A stretch of DNA of 64,000 nucleotides. Source: Microlunatus soli. Its GTDB lineage: Bacteria; Actinomycetota; Actinomycetes; Propionibacteriales; Propionibacteriaceae. The translations under genes and the position numbers were made by a program. The stretch is taken from positions 1,302,001 through 1,366,000 of the forward strand of contig NZ_LT629772.1 of the NCBI RefSeq assembly GCF_900105385.1, in the 5' to 3' direction. The notes below the pieces were generated by a model. The model searched no databases and was not told the origin of the DNA. It saw only the letters and a list, made by a program, of their open reading frames with translations. Each line of letters opens with the position of its first letter. Within the stretch, counting starts at the first letter, position 1. Of the stretch, positions 8,438-16,160 are shown piece by piece.

Positions 8438-9034
8438 GTGTTCATCCAGATCCTGCAGGGCACGTGCACCAAACCCGATGAGCTCCACGCGCTGGCAGAT
8501 CGCTGGCGCCGTGAACTCAGCGCCGGCGCCACCGGCTGGCTCGGCGGCACCTACGGCTTCACCGACGATGATCAGTTCGTCGGTGTGGTCCGCTTCGATT
8601 CCCAGGAGTCGGCGATGGCCAACTCCCGACGCCCCGAGCAGACGGCGTGGGCCGAGGAATTCGCCGCCTGCATGGACGGACCGATCGAGTACCACGACTG
8701 CACCGATGTCACGTTGATGATGGACGGCGGCTCCGACGACGCCGGTTTCGTGCAGGTGATCCGCGGCCGGCTGGAGGATCCGAGTGCGATCAAGGCGATG
8801 TTCGCCGACACCTCCGAGTTGCACCGGATGCGCCCGGAGATCATCGGCGCGACGCTGGCCATCGAGGACGACGGCACCTTCACCGAGACCGTCGCCTTCA
8901 CCGACGAGGCCCAGGCCCGCAAGGGCGAGCAACTGCCACCACCGGACGAGGTCCGCACCCTCCTGGAACCGATGATGGCCCACGCCACCTTCTACGACCT
9001 GCACCACCCCTGGTTCGAATCCGCCTCCCGCTGA
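8438..9034 (+). CDS. Tandem dimeric alpha/beta-barrel-like protein, function unknown
   Basis: A protein of 198 residues made of two similar halves. FIQILQGTCTKPDELHAL in the first half parallels FVQVIRGRLEDPSAIKAM in the second, and each half ends in a strand that reads like the edge of an ABM/ferredoxin-like domain (FVGVVRFDSQESA and FTETVAFTDEAQA). Such duplicated folds bind small molecules or act as monooxygenase-like proteins; no catalytic residue is evident. GTG 8438 has AGGAGG upstream. It is divergent from the LOG gene. Confidence 0.7.
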   Translation: MFIQILQGTCTKPDELHALADRWRRELSAGATGWLGGTYGFTDDDQFVGVVRFDSQESAMANSRRPEQTAWAEEFAACMDGPIEYHDCTDVTLMMDGGSDDAGFVQVIRGRLEDPSAIKAMFADTSELHRMRPEIIGATLAIEDDGTFTETVAFTDEAQARKGEQLPPPDEVRTLLEPMMAHATFYDLHHPWFESASR

Positions 9035-9044
9035 CCCTGCACCC

Positions 9045-9100
9045 GCGCGATATATCAAGGTTGCGCACGTTCCCGCACCGCTGGAACGTGCGTAACCTCG
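9045..9100. repeat. Degenerate copy of a palindromic element
   Basis: Starts with the same GCGCGATATATCAAGGTT as the perfect hairpin at 34441-34507 and keeps the GCACGTTCC / GGAACGTGC inner stem, but its 3' outer arm has diverged. It sits between two convergent genes, as the other copy does, so it may serve as a bidirectional terminator. Confidence 0.65.
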
Positions 9101-9116
9101 ACGCCAGGCGCCGCGT

Positions 9117-9578
9117 TCAGCGGCGTGGCCGGTAGGTGATGGTGGCGAGCAGGCCGAGCAGCCAGCCGACCACGTACCAGGCGGTGAGTCGGAACGGGAA
9201 GACCGGCCCGCCGTATTCGGTCAGGAACAGCGGCGCGATCGCCAGGGCGGCCAGGACCGTGATGACGATGCTGACCACCCGAGCCGAGCGGGCACCGGAC
9301 CGGGTCAGCCCGAGGGTGACCAGCCAGCCGGCCACGCCGAGCCCGGCCAGGCTGTAGAGGTAGATGTAGAGCGGCGTCGGCTGGGCGTAGGCGCCGACCG
9401 GGTCGTACAGCGCATGCAGATGGTCGACCAGACCGTGCAGTGCGACCTGGTCCAGCACCGCGTAGCCCAGTCCGGCGACGGTGATCACCAGACCGGCGAT
9501 CAACGCACCGCTGGTGAGAGCGGAGACCGAGGCGGCCGTCGACCGCTCGGGACGGGCGGATTCGAGCAGTTGATTCAT
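9117..9578 (-). CDS. Four-helix membrane protein, function unknown
   Basis: A protein of 153 residues with four hydrophobic segments: SGALIAGLVITVAGLGYAVL, IYLYSLAGLGVAGWLVTLGL, VVSIVITVLAALAIAPLFL and AWYVVGWLLGLLATI. No motif links it to a known activity. The ATG at 9578 follows AAGG at good spacing. A TetR gene lies divergently, and two perfect GGTAC-N5-GTACC sites occupy the shared promoter region, so the protein is probably repressed by that regulator. An exporter-accessory or stress role is possible but unsupported. Confidence 0.7.
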   Translation of the reverse strand: MNQLLESARPERSTAASVSALTSGALIAGLVITVAGLGYAVLDQVALHGLVDHLHALYDPVGAYAQPTPLYIYLYSLAGLGVAGWLVTLGLTRSGARSARVVSIVITVLAALAIAPLFLTEYGGPVFPFRLTAWYVVGWLLGLLATITYRPRR

Positions 9579-9594
9579 CACAGACCTTCCGTTT

Positions 9595-9667
9595 GGTACT
9601 TGGCGTACCAAGTTGGTACATGACGTACCGTAAGGCCCGTGGCAGGCAGTTTGGAACCCCGGGTACC
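9595..9667. promoter_or_regulatory. Tandem TetR-type operators GGTAC-N5-GTACC
   Basis: Two perfect 15-bp dyads (9595-9609 and 9615-9629) stand exactly 20 bp apart in the space between the divergent membrane-protein and tetR genes. A third site with one mismatch, GGAAC-N5-GTACC (9653-9667), lies 38 bp after the second, inside the start of tetR. Two TetR dimers bound two turns apart would block both promoters. Confidence 0.75.
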
Positions 9668-10484
9668 AAAACCGGGGAGAACCCCGACGGCACGACCGCG
9701 TCGACCCCGGCTCGCCCAGGACGAGACCCGCAGACGAGTACTGGAGACCGCGATCGCCGATGCGATGGCCGGCGGGCTGACGGTCGGCCTCGATCACCTC
9801 AGTTTCGAGGATGCGATCCGCGATGCCGACGTCTCCAGGACGGCCGCCTACCGCTGCTGGCCGCACAAGGACGCCTTCCTGGCCGACCTCGCCGTCGCCC
9901 TGGCCGAACAGGCGATCCCGGCGACGCCGACCCGGGCCGCCCATGGCACCGCGATGATCCGAGCCATCGTCACCGAGCACGCCGACGAGCTGGCCACCCC
10001 CGAAGGGCGAGCAGCGGTCCTGGATCGGGTCGTCCGGCAGACCGCCGCCGACGACTTCGACCTGGACCGCGCCGAGGTGACCCGGTGGCAGACCTACCTG
10101 GCCGTCGTGATGTCCCTGCAGACCATGCCGGCCGGGCCGTTACGTGATCGGGTCGCAGAAGCGGTCAGCAACGCCGACGACCGACTGCTCGCCCGATTGG
10201 AACGCAGCTATCAGCGGATCGCCGAGTTCTTCGGTTTCCGCGCCGTGACCGATTACGGGACACTGGCCGGGATCGGCGTGGCGGTGATGCGCGGGCTGGT
10301 GATCGGTGATCTTGCCCGGCCGGCGACTCCGGGACAGGATCTCTCCGCTACCGCCTTCGCTGCACTGATCGGTGCGAACATCGAGCCATCCGACACCGCG
10401 CACTGGGATCAGGAAACGATCGACGCCAAGCTCGCCGAGCTCGCGGTCGACAACATCTTCATCGACACCGACGCGCCGTCCTGA
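9639..10484 (+). CDS. TetR-family transcriptional regulator
   Basis: A protein of 281 residues. After a basic, Pro-rich leader, ETRRRVLETAIADAMAGG begins the TetR DNA-binding domain, which continues through LSFEDAIRDADVSRTAAYRCWPHKDAFLADL. A large helical ligand domain follows. The GTG start at 9639 has AAGG just upstream; it leaves a third candidate operator inside the coding region, so a later start is not excluded. The likely targets are itself and the divergent membrane protein. Confidence 0.82.
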   Translation: MAGSLEPRVPKPGRTPTARPRRPRLAQDETRRRVLETAIADAMAGGLTVGLDHLSFEDAIRDADVSRTAAYRCWPHKDAFLADLAVALAEQAIPATPTRAAHGTAMIRAIVTEHADELATPEGRAAVLDRVVRQTAADDFDLDRAEVTRWQTYLAVVMSLQTMPAGPLRDRVAEAVSNADDRLLARLERSYQRIAEFFGFRAVTDYGTLAGIGVAVMRGLVIGDLARPATPGQDLSATAFAALIGANIEPSDTAHWDQETIDAKLAELAVDNIFIDTDAPS

Positions 10485-10606
10485 ACAGTGTCGACACCCT
10501 GCAAATTCTGGCAACACCTACCGGCACAGACGCCCGAGCAGCCATCATCGACTGAGTCCGAACGGCATAACGCTCCGGACCCAACAACGACGATCACAGG
10601 AGACGC

Positions 10607-11779
10607 ATGACGGCGCAGAACGTACGACTCGGAATCATCGGCCTCGGAACCCAGGGCGGCACCTACACCCGCTTCCTCGCCGAGGGCCGAGTCGAAGGGA
10701 TGACTCTGGGCGCCATCTGTGACATCGATCCGGCGAAGAAGGAGGTCGCGGCGGCCAAGCACCCCGACACCCCCTTCCACGACGACTACATCGCCATGCT
10801 GGAGTCCGGCGACGTGGACGCCGTCGTCACCACCGTGCCGCACTACCTGCACCCAGAGATGACGATCACCGCGATCGGCAAGGGGATCCACACCCTGACC
10901 GAGAAGCCGGCCGGCGTCTACATCAAGCAGGTCGAGGAGATGAACGCCTTCGCCGCCGCGCATCCCGAGACCACGTTCGCGATCATGTTCAACCAGCGCA
11001 CCAATCCGGTCTACACCGATCTCAAGGCGCTGATCGACTCCGGCGAACTCGGCGCGCTGCGGCACACCTCGTGGATCATCACCACCTGGTGGCGACCGCA
11101 GCCCTACTACGACCAATCCGCCTGGCGCGCGACCTGGGGCGGCGAGGGCGGCGGCGTCCTGGTCAACCAGGCACCGCACCAGCTCGATCTGTGGCAGTGG
11201 CTGTGCGGGACACCGAAGTCGGTCTTCGCCAAGCTCGCCTTCGGCTTCCGCCGCGACATCGCGACCGAGGACGAGGTGAACGCACTGGTCGACTTCGGTA
11301 ACGGTGCGACCGGCCACTTCCTCACCTCGACCAACGACCTGGTCGGCACCGACCGCCTGGAGATCCTGTTCGACAAGGGAAAGGTCGTCGTTGACGGCTC
11401 CAAGAAGGTGACCATCACCCGGCTCACCCAGGACGAACGCAGCCTCAGCGACAACCTGTCCGTCGCCGACGTCGGACGGTTGTTCAAGGGCGAGATGAAC
11501 ACCGACGACCTGTACGCCACCGAGGTCAAGGAGTACGAGTCGGTCTGGGGCAAGCAGCACATCGACGTGCTGACCAACTTCGCCGCCCACATCAATGACG
11601 GTACGGAGTTGATCGCCGACGGCGCCGAAGGCATCAACGGCGTACGGCTCGCCTCCGGCATGCAGCTGTCGGCCTGGACCGGCCGCGAGATCGATCTTGT
11701 CGACTACCCGACCGAGGAATACCTCACCGAGCTGAACAAGCGGATCGTCGACGAAGGCACGTTCCCCACCCGCTCCTGA
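10607..11779 (+). CDS. Gfo/Idh/MocA-family oxidoreductase
   Basis: A protein of 390 residues. The N-terminal Rossmann motif is LGIIGLGTQGGTY. TEKPAGVYIKQVEEM carries the family's EKP Lys, and VLVNQAPHQLDLWQWLCG includes the conserved His of the catalytic region. Members oxidise or reduce sugars, inositols and related polyols with NAD(P). Translation starts at ATG 10607 after CAGGAG. The gene stands alone, with tetR upstream and arfB downstream; no transporter is adjacent, so the substrate remains open. A GTGTCGACAC palindrome at 10488-10497 lies in its upstream region. Confidence 0.88.
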   Translation: MTAQNVRLGIIGLGTQGGTYTRFLAEGRVEGMTLGAICDIDPAKKEVAAAKHPDTPFHDDYIAMLESGDVDAVVTTVPHYLHPEMTITAIGKGIHTLTEKPAGVYIKQVEEMNAFAAAHPETTFAIMFNQRTNPVYTDLKALIDSGELGALRHTSWIITTWWRPQPYYDQSAWRATWGGEGGGVLVNQAPHQLDLWQWLCGTPKSVFAKLAFGFRRDIATEDEVNALVDFGNGATGHFLTSTNDLVGTDRLEILFDKGKVVVDGSKKVTITRLTQDERSLSDNLSVADVGRLFKGEMNTDDLYATEVKEYESVWGKQHIDVLTNFAAHINDGTELIADGAEGINGVRLASGMQLSAWTGREIDLVDYPTEEYLTELNKRIVDEGTFPTRS

Positions 11780-11815
11780 ACCGCCGAGCGCCGGGGCGTA
11801 CGGCAGACTGATCGG

Positions 11816-12256
11816 ATGGACGACCTGCAGATCCCGCCGGGGCCCGGCGCCCCGCGGGGTCTCCGGGTGCCCGCCGGCGAACTGAGCGAACGGTTCTCGC
11901 ACGCGTCGGGCCCGGGCGGCCAGGGTGTCAACACGACCGACTCCCGGGTGCAGCTCAGCCTCGACCTCGCCACCACCAGCGCCCTGAACTCCCTGCAACG
12001 CGAACGCGCCCTGGCCCGGCTGGCCGACCGGGTCGCCGGCACCGTATTGACGATCGACGCCGCAGAACACCGATCACAGCGACGCAACCGGACCGCGGCC
12101 CGACAACGGATGGCCGGCCTGCTGCGAGCCGCCGTCGCTCCTCCGGTCCCCCGCCACCCGACCCGGCCGACGCACGGCTCACGCCTTCGTCGACTGGAAG
12201 CCAAGCGTCGGCGGGCGGAGGTCAAGCGCAATCGGTCGCGCCCACCGACGCCATGA
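11816..12256 (+). CDS. arfB: ArfB-type ribosome rescue factor (GGQ peptidyl-tRNA hydrolase)
   Basis: A protein of 146 residues with the release-factor motif SGPGGQGVNTTDSRVQL, in which Gly-Gly-Gln triggers hydrolysis of peptidyl-tRNA. It lacks the stop-codon-recognition domains of RF1/RF2 and ends in a long basic tail (RRLEAKRRRAEVKRNRSR). In ArfB/YaeJ/ICT1 proteins that tail enters the empty mRNA channel of stalled ribosomes. These features fit a codon-independent rescue factor. Confidence 0.88.
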   Translation: MDDLQIPPGPGAPRGLRVPAGELSERFSHASGPGGQGVNTTDSRVQLSLDLATTSALNSLQRERALARLADRVAGTVLTIDAAEHRSQRRNRTAARQRMAGLLRAAVAPPVPRHPTRPTHGSRLRRLEAKRRRAEVKRNRSRPPTP

Positions 12257-12317
12257 GGTATCCGGATCGACCGGGAACGGGTCGATCGTGCACCGGACTC
12301 AGGTCACCCGAGCGGAG

Positions 12318-12572
12318 TCAGCGACCGTACCGTCGACGGAACCGCTCGACGCGGCCCTCGGTGTCGACGACTCTGCCCTGGCCCGTCCAGAACGGGTGGC
12401 TGGCACTCGACACGTCGACATCGACCACCGGGTAGCCAATTCCGTCGATCGAGACCGTCGGATGATCGGCGGCAAGCCTGCCGACGATGGTGGACCGGGT
12501 CAGCAGCTGGGACTCTCCGGATCGATCCCGGAAGACGACCGGACCGTACTCCGGATGGATGTTCCGTTTCAT
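12318..12572 (-). CDS. rpmE2: 50S ribosomal protein L31 type B (zinc-independent)
   Basis: A protein of 84 residues beginning MKRNIHPEYGPVVFRD and containing SASHPFWTGQGRVVDTEGRVERF, the usual L31 type B signature. It has no cysteine at all, so it cannot bind zinc, unlike the CxxC-type L31. Type B copies replace the zinc-containing paralogue when zinc is scarce. The ATG at 12572 has AGGAG seven bases upstream; a second in-frame ATG (12578) is too close to that site. A Zur-like box lies 56 bp upstream. Confidence 0.92.
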   Translation of the reverse strand: MKRNIHPEYGPVVFRDRSGESQLLTRSTIVGRLAADHPTVSIDGIGYPVVDVDVSSASHPFWTGQGRVVDTEGRVERFRRRYGR

Positions 12573-12627
12573 GATCATCTCCTGTCCGGACGGCCCGAGG
12601 CGGACCAACCGACTCGCGGCCATCTAT

Positions 12628-12642
12628 TGATACTCATTCTCA
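12628..12642 (-). promoter_or_regulatory. Zur-box-like operator upstream of L31B
   Basis: The minus strand reads TGAGAATGAGTATCA, matching the actinobacterial Zur consensus TGAAAATGATTTTCA at 12 of 15 positions as I recall it. Zur with zinc represses the zinc-free ribosomal proteins, so the site makes functional sense here. Confidence 0.7.
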
Positions 12643-12783
12643 TTTGCATCATCGTACACGCTTACACTCTCCCGGCACCGGACCGCAGCTGAGAACGGGC
12701 CATCGATCAGGCTCTGCCTGTCCGACCCTTCGGATGCGAGCGAGCAGCCGCGTGCCGCGCGACACCGCAAGAAAGGGCTCACC

Positions 12784-12789
12784 TAGAAT
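12784..12789 (+). promoter_or_regulatory. Leaderless -10 hexamer TAGAAT
   Basis: TAGAAT ends six bases before ATG 12796 with no ribosome site, matching a leaderless start. Confidence 0.5.
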
Positions 12790-12795
12790 CGCCAG

Positions 12796-13608
12796 ATGTC
12801 TACCTCCGACCAGCCCGCAGTGATCAACAACTCGCACCCGGTCAGCAGCGAACGGGCCCGCTACTGGTTGGATCGTTGGGATCGGCAGCAGGAGTACTAC
12901 ATGCCCGATCGCGAAGATCGTTTTGCTGCGATCGGTGACCTGTTGGAGATCTGCCTGTCCCGGCCCGATGCCCTGGTGGTCGACCTCGGCGTCGGTCCCG
13001 GCTCGCTGGCACACCGCCTGATCACCCGCTTCGATCGGATCGACGTCGTCGGTGTCGACGCCGACCCGCTGCTGCTGGAGCTGGCCGACGCGGCCTACGG
13101 ATCGTCGCGATTCCGTACGGTCCGAGCCGACCTGCGCCGACCCGACTGGTTCGCCGCACTCGGCCTCGATCGCGCTCCGGACGCATTCGTGAGCACCACG
13201 GCGCTGCATTGGATCAACAAGGAGCCGTTGCGGGAGCTGCTGGCCGAGTGCGGGAAGGTGATCGCGCCGGGCGGCGTGTTCATCGACGCCGATCACCTGT
13301 ACGAGGGTGACGCGGCCCCGCGGATCGACGAGGCGCTGCGGAAGGTCACCGCCGATCGACTGGCCCGGATCCGCCCGATCGACGCCGAGGACTGGGGCGA
13401 CTGGTGGAAGGCAGTCGAAGCCGAGCCCGAGTTGGCGGCGGCGGTTGCCGCCCGGGACGGCGGCTTCGACCACACGATCACCGATCGCCCCACGGTCGGC
13501 GACTATCTACAGTTCCTCCGTGACGGCGGATTCACCGAGGCAGGCATCGCCTGGCAGATCGGCGACGACCGGATCCTGCTCGGCCTCGCCGATGCCGACA
13601 CCCGCTGA
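12796..13608 (+). CDS. Class I SAM-dependent methyltransferase
   Basis: A protein of 270 residues. Motif I is VVDLGVGPGSLAHRL, the acidic residue ending beta2 is in VVGVDADPLLLELA, and STTALHWINKEPLRELLAECGKVIAPGGVFI forms motifs post-I to III of a class I Rossmann methyltransferase. The acceptor substrate cannot be inferred; the C-terminal part is helical and variable. It appears to be transcribed alone as a leaderless message. Confidence 0.85.
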   Translation: MSTSDQPAVINNSHPVSSERARYWLDRWDRQQEYYMPDREDRFAAIGDLLEICLSRPDALVVDLGVGPGSLAHRLITRFDRIDVVGVDADPLLLELADAAYGSSRFRTVRADLRRPDWFAALGLDRAPDAFVSTTALHWINKEPLRELLAECGKVIAPGGVFIDADHLYEGDAAPRIDEALRKVTADRLARIRPIDAEDWGDWWKAVEAEPELAAAVAARDGGFDHTITDRPTVGDYLQFLRDGGFTEAGIAWQIGDDRILLGLADADTR

Positions 13609-13635
13609 GCGGACTGCCGAACAGAGCTGGCCGGT

Positions 13636-13965
13636 TCAGCCCTCCCGGATCGTCATCTTCGCAAGCTTGCCGTCCGTCACATCGAAGACGAACTTCGACC
13701 GGCCGTTGGCGTGCTGGGAGCGCCAGTCTCCCAGCACGGTGATCACTGCACCGGCAACCTCGGCCACCTCCACGGCCAGGGTGCCGCGAGCCCCGATGAA
13801 CTCCGTGTCACTCCAGTCCTTGATCGCCGCGCGACCGGTGAACGTACGCCCCCAGTCATCGACCGATCCGTCATCGGTGAAGGCATCGAGGAAGGCCTCC
13901 TCGTCATGACGATTGACGGCGTCGATGAAGGACGCCACGGGTTCGGGAATCTGCTGATCGGTCAT
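13636..13965 (-). CDS. SnoaL-like (NTF2-fold) small protein
   Basis: A protein of 109 residues with the cone-shaped NTF2/SnoaL pattern: PVASFIDAVNRHDEEAFLDAFTDDGSVDDWGRTFTGRAAIKDW, then a sheet ending in KLAKMTIREG. Such proteins are small-molecule isomerases or binding proteins; a catalytic Asp/His pair cannot be assigned. ATG 13965 follows AAGGAG. It lies 14 bp after the SDR gene on the same strand, so the two form an operon under the divergent TetR regulator. Confidence 0.8.
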   Translation of the reverse strand: MTDQQIPEPVASFIDAVNRHDEEAFLDAFTDDGSVDDWGRTFTGRAAIKDWSDTEFIGARGTLAVEVAEVAGAVITVLGDWRSQHANGRSKFVFDVTDGKLAKMTIREG

Positions 13966-13979
13966 CTCGACACTCCTTC

Positions 13980-14735
13980 TCATCGGGTGGTGTAGCCGCC
14001 GTTGGCGAAGATCGTCTGCCCGGTGATCCACCAGCCGTCGGAGGCCAGGAACCGGACGATCGGAGCGATGTCCTCGATTTTGGTCAGCTGGTTGCCCATC
14101 GCCTGCGACTTGTGGAACTCGACCCGCTCAGGGGTCTCCTGACCGTAGAAGAACGGCGTGTCCATCGGCCCCGGCGCGACCGCGGTGACCGAGATTCCAC
14201 GCTCGGAGAATTCCTTGGCAGCGGCACGGGTGAAGTGTTCGACCGGGCTCTTGCCGCCGGCATAGGTGGAGTAGCCGTCGGTGAAGGCGGCCAGCAGTGC
14301 GGTGACGATGGTGATGATCTTGCCGCCGTCGGCGAGCTGCTTGCCTGCTTCCCGGATGAAGAAGTAGGCCGACTTCGCGTTGATGTCGAACATCGAGTCG
14401 TACTCCTCCTCGGTGGTCTCCAGGATCGGCTTGCGGAGCACCTTGCCGACGGTGTTCACCGCGACGTCGATCGTCCCGACCGCTGCCTCGGCATCGGCGA
14501 ACAACCGGGTTACGTTCGCCGGCACCGTCAGATCACCTTGCAGCACGGCGCCCTTGACACCGGCCGCTTCGACGGCGGCGAGCGTCTGCTCGGCGTCGGT
14601 GCGGGACGAGTCGGAGTTGAAGTGGATCACGACATTGGCTCCCGCTTCGGCAGCCTGTCGCGCGATCAGCCCGCCGAGGTTCTTCGCGCCGCCGGCGATC
14701 AGGACGTTCTTGCCGTCCAGCGTGTGGGTGGTCAT
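13980..14735 (-). CDS. Short-chain dehydrogenase/reductase
   Basis: A protein of 251 residues. The cofactor motif is IAGGAKNLGGLIA (a TGxxxGxG variant), and NTVGKV replaces the usual NNAG. The active site has YSTYAGGK (Tyr-x3-Lys), preceded by the hydrophobic Thr-containing strand ITIVTALL where Ser is usual. The GPMDTPFF segment is typical of SDRs accepting NAD(P)H. Substrate unknown. It is the first gene of a two-gene operon with the SnoaL-like protein and is divergent from tetR, which probably represses it. Confidence 0.87.
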   Translation of the reverse strand: MTTHTLDGKNVLIAGGAKNLGGLIARQAAEAGANVVIHFNSDSSRTDAEQTLAAVEAAGVKGAVLQGDLTVPANVTRLFADAEAAVGTIDVAVNTVGKVLRKPILETTEEEYDSMFDINAKSAYFFIREAGKQLADGGKIITIVTALLAAFTDGYSTYAGGKSPVEHFTRAAAKEFSERGISVTAVAPGPMDTPFFYGQETPERVEFHKSQAMGNQLTKIEDIAPIVRFLASDGWWITGQTIFANGGYTTR

Positions 14736-14785
14736 GCAACTACCTCCATGTCAACGGTATGCAGCGCCATATCAACGCTACACGC

Positions 14786-14796
14786 GCTACTGTAGC
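14786..14796. promoter_or_regulatory. Palindrome GCTACTGTAGC over the tetR -10 element
   Basis: A perfect 11-bp dyad (GCTAC-T-GTAGC) overlaps TACTGT (14788-14793), which ends six bases before ATG 14800 of tetR and so is a leaderless -10 candidate. Binding here would stop tetR transcription. CGCTAC also occurs as a direct repeat just upstream. Confidence 0.6.
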
Positions 14797-14799
14797 AGC

Positions 14800-15486
14800 A
14801 TGACAGAGCGAGCAGGAAGCGCTACACGGGAGCGGCTGATTGCTGCTGCGGCGGACCTGATCGCCGCCTCGCCGGGCGAAGAGGTGTCGCTCCGAGCGGT
14901 CTGCGATGCCGTCGGGGTGAAGATGCCGACGCTGTATCACTTCTTCGGCTCCAAGCAGGGCCTGCTCGACGCGGTCGTCGACCACGGCTTCGACCTCTAT
15001 CTCGGCGAGAAGGCGGCGACCGAATCCTCCGGAGATCCGATCCAGGACATCCGTGCCGGCTGGGACGCACACGTTGCCTTCGGCCTGAGCAATCCCGGCT
15101 TCTACACCCTGATGTACGGCAAGGTCCGCCCGGGACACTCCCCTGCAGCACAGGCGAGGCCCAGTGAGATCCTCCGTGGCCTGACCGGCCGGGCTGCCGA
15201 GCAGGGCCGCCTCGCGGTGCCGCCGGACCAGGCAGCCGCCCACGTGCTGGTCACCAACATCGGCGTCACGCTGCGCCAGATCGTGCTGGCCGAGCCCGAT
15301 CCCGAGCTGTCCCGAGCCGTACGGGAGGGGGTGATCGCGGCGATCACCGCGACCGGTGGCGGACAATCCGAACCGCTGGCTGCAGCGATCGAGATCGCCG
15401 CAGCGCATCCGGAAACCCTGGGCCGCACCCAGACGCAGTTGTTGATCGAATGGCTCGCCACGCTCAACAGTGCGCGGACACACTGA
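14800..15486 (+). CDS. TetR-family transcriptional regulator
   Basis: A protein of 228 residues. The TetR HTH is textbook: SATRERLIAAAADLIAASPGEEVSLRAVCDAVGVKMPTLYHFFGSKQGLLDAVVDHGF. The C-terminal ligand domain shows a TetR_C-like pattern (WDAHVAFGLSNPGFYTLMYG), common in regulators of dehydrogenase operons. The start is set by a leaderless -10 element. It likely represses itself and the divergent SDR-SnoaL operon. Confidence 0.88.
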   Translation: MTERAGSATRERLIAAAADLIAASPGEEVSLRAVCDAVGVKMPTLYHFFGSKQGLLDAVVDHGFDLYLGEKAATESSGDPIQDIRAGWDAHVAFGLSNPGFYTLMYGKVRPGHSPAAQARPSEILRGLTGRAAEQGRLAVPPDQAAAHVLVTNIGVTLRQIVLAEPDPELSRAVREGVIAAITATGGGQSEPLAAAIEIAAAHPETLGRTQTQLLIEWLATLNSARTH

Positions 15487-15698
15487 ACTGGACTCACGTC
15501 GACTCACGGCTGGGCGTCGAATCCTACGGTCGGGTCAGGGCTCGCCCTTTCGCCACCGGGATGCCCGACGCTCGGGACGGTCTGTCGACAGCAGGCAGAG
15601 AATCGTCACTCGTCATCGAGATCGAGTCGCGGCGCGTTCAGATCGGCTCCTCCGTCACGGCGCCAGCAGTCGGGCGCAGTGATGTCACGGCCATTAAC
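15487..15698. other. Intergenic stretch without a recognisable gene
   Basis: About 210 bp between tetR and marR. Short open frames here lack ribosome sites or conserved motifs. No hairpin or repeat was noted apart from the marR operator that follows. Confidence 0.5.
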
Positions 15699-15713
15699 TT
15701 AACTAGTTAATAT
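15699..15713 (+). promoter_or_regulatory. marR operator TTAACTAGTTAA overlapping leaderless -10 TAATAT
   Basis: A perfect 12-bp palindrome (15699-15710) overlaps TAATAT (15708-15713), which is six bases before ATG 15720. MarR proteins bind AT-rich dyads of this kind, so autorepression of the marR-DUF998 operon is likely. The A+T-rich site stands out in its GC-rich surroundings. Confidence 0.7.
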
Positions 15714-15719
15714 AGTGGC

Positions 15720-16160
15720 ATGGACCTCGCTTTCGAACTGCACGATCTGGTCCGCACACTCGATCGGCAGGCCGACCGGCTGCTGCGGCGGCACCAGCTG
15801 AGTTACAACCGCTACGTCACGCTGGTGATCACTGCCGAGCATCCAGACATCACCGGCCGCGATCTCGCCCGGGCCGTCGGTGTCAGCGAACCGGGGATGA
15901 GCAAGATCGTCCGGCAACTGCTGGAGGCCGGTCTGATCGACGACGGTTCGGGTGTCGGCACCGGCAACATCCGCCGACTGCGGGTCACCCGAACCGGGCG
16001 CCGTCGCCTCGACACCGCCGGCCGCGACCTCGGCGACGCCCTGGATCGGGTCGCCCGCCGGCTCGGTATCGACCCCGACGCCCTGGCGCGCACCGCCCGC
16101 GCGCTCCATGACGAGCTCAGAAACGACGAACCACCCACCAGCACGGAGCACTGTTCATGA
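15720..16160 (+). CDS. MarR-family transcriptional regulator
   Basis: A protein of 146 residues with the MarR winged helix: LSYNRYVTLVITAEHPDITGRDLARAVGVSEPGMSKIVRQLLEAGLIDDGSG, then the wing NIRRLRVTRTGRRRLDTA. Effector unknown. It overlaps the following membrane-protein gene by four bases (ATGA), indicating translational coupling. Confidence 0.87.
   Translation: MDLAFELHDLVRTLDRQADRLLRRHQLSYNRYVTLVITAEHPDITGRDLARAVGVSEPGMSKIVRQLLEAGLIDDGSGVGTGNIRRLRVTRTGRRRLDTAGRDLGDALDRVARRLGIDPDALARTARALHDELRNDEPPTSTEHCS

Noticed and set aside
15450..15710. Frame between tetR and marR
   Set aside because: Overlaps tetR, no ribosome site and no conserved segment.
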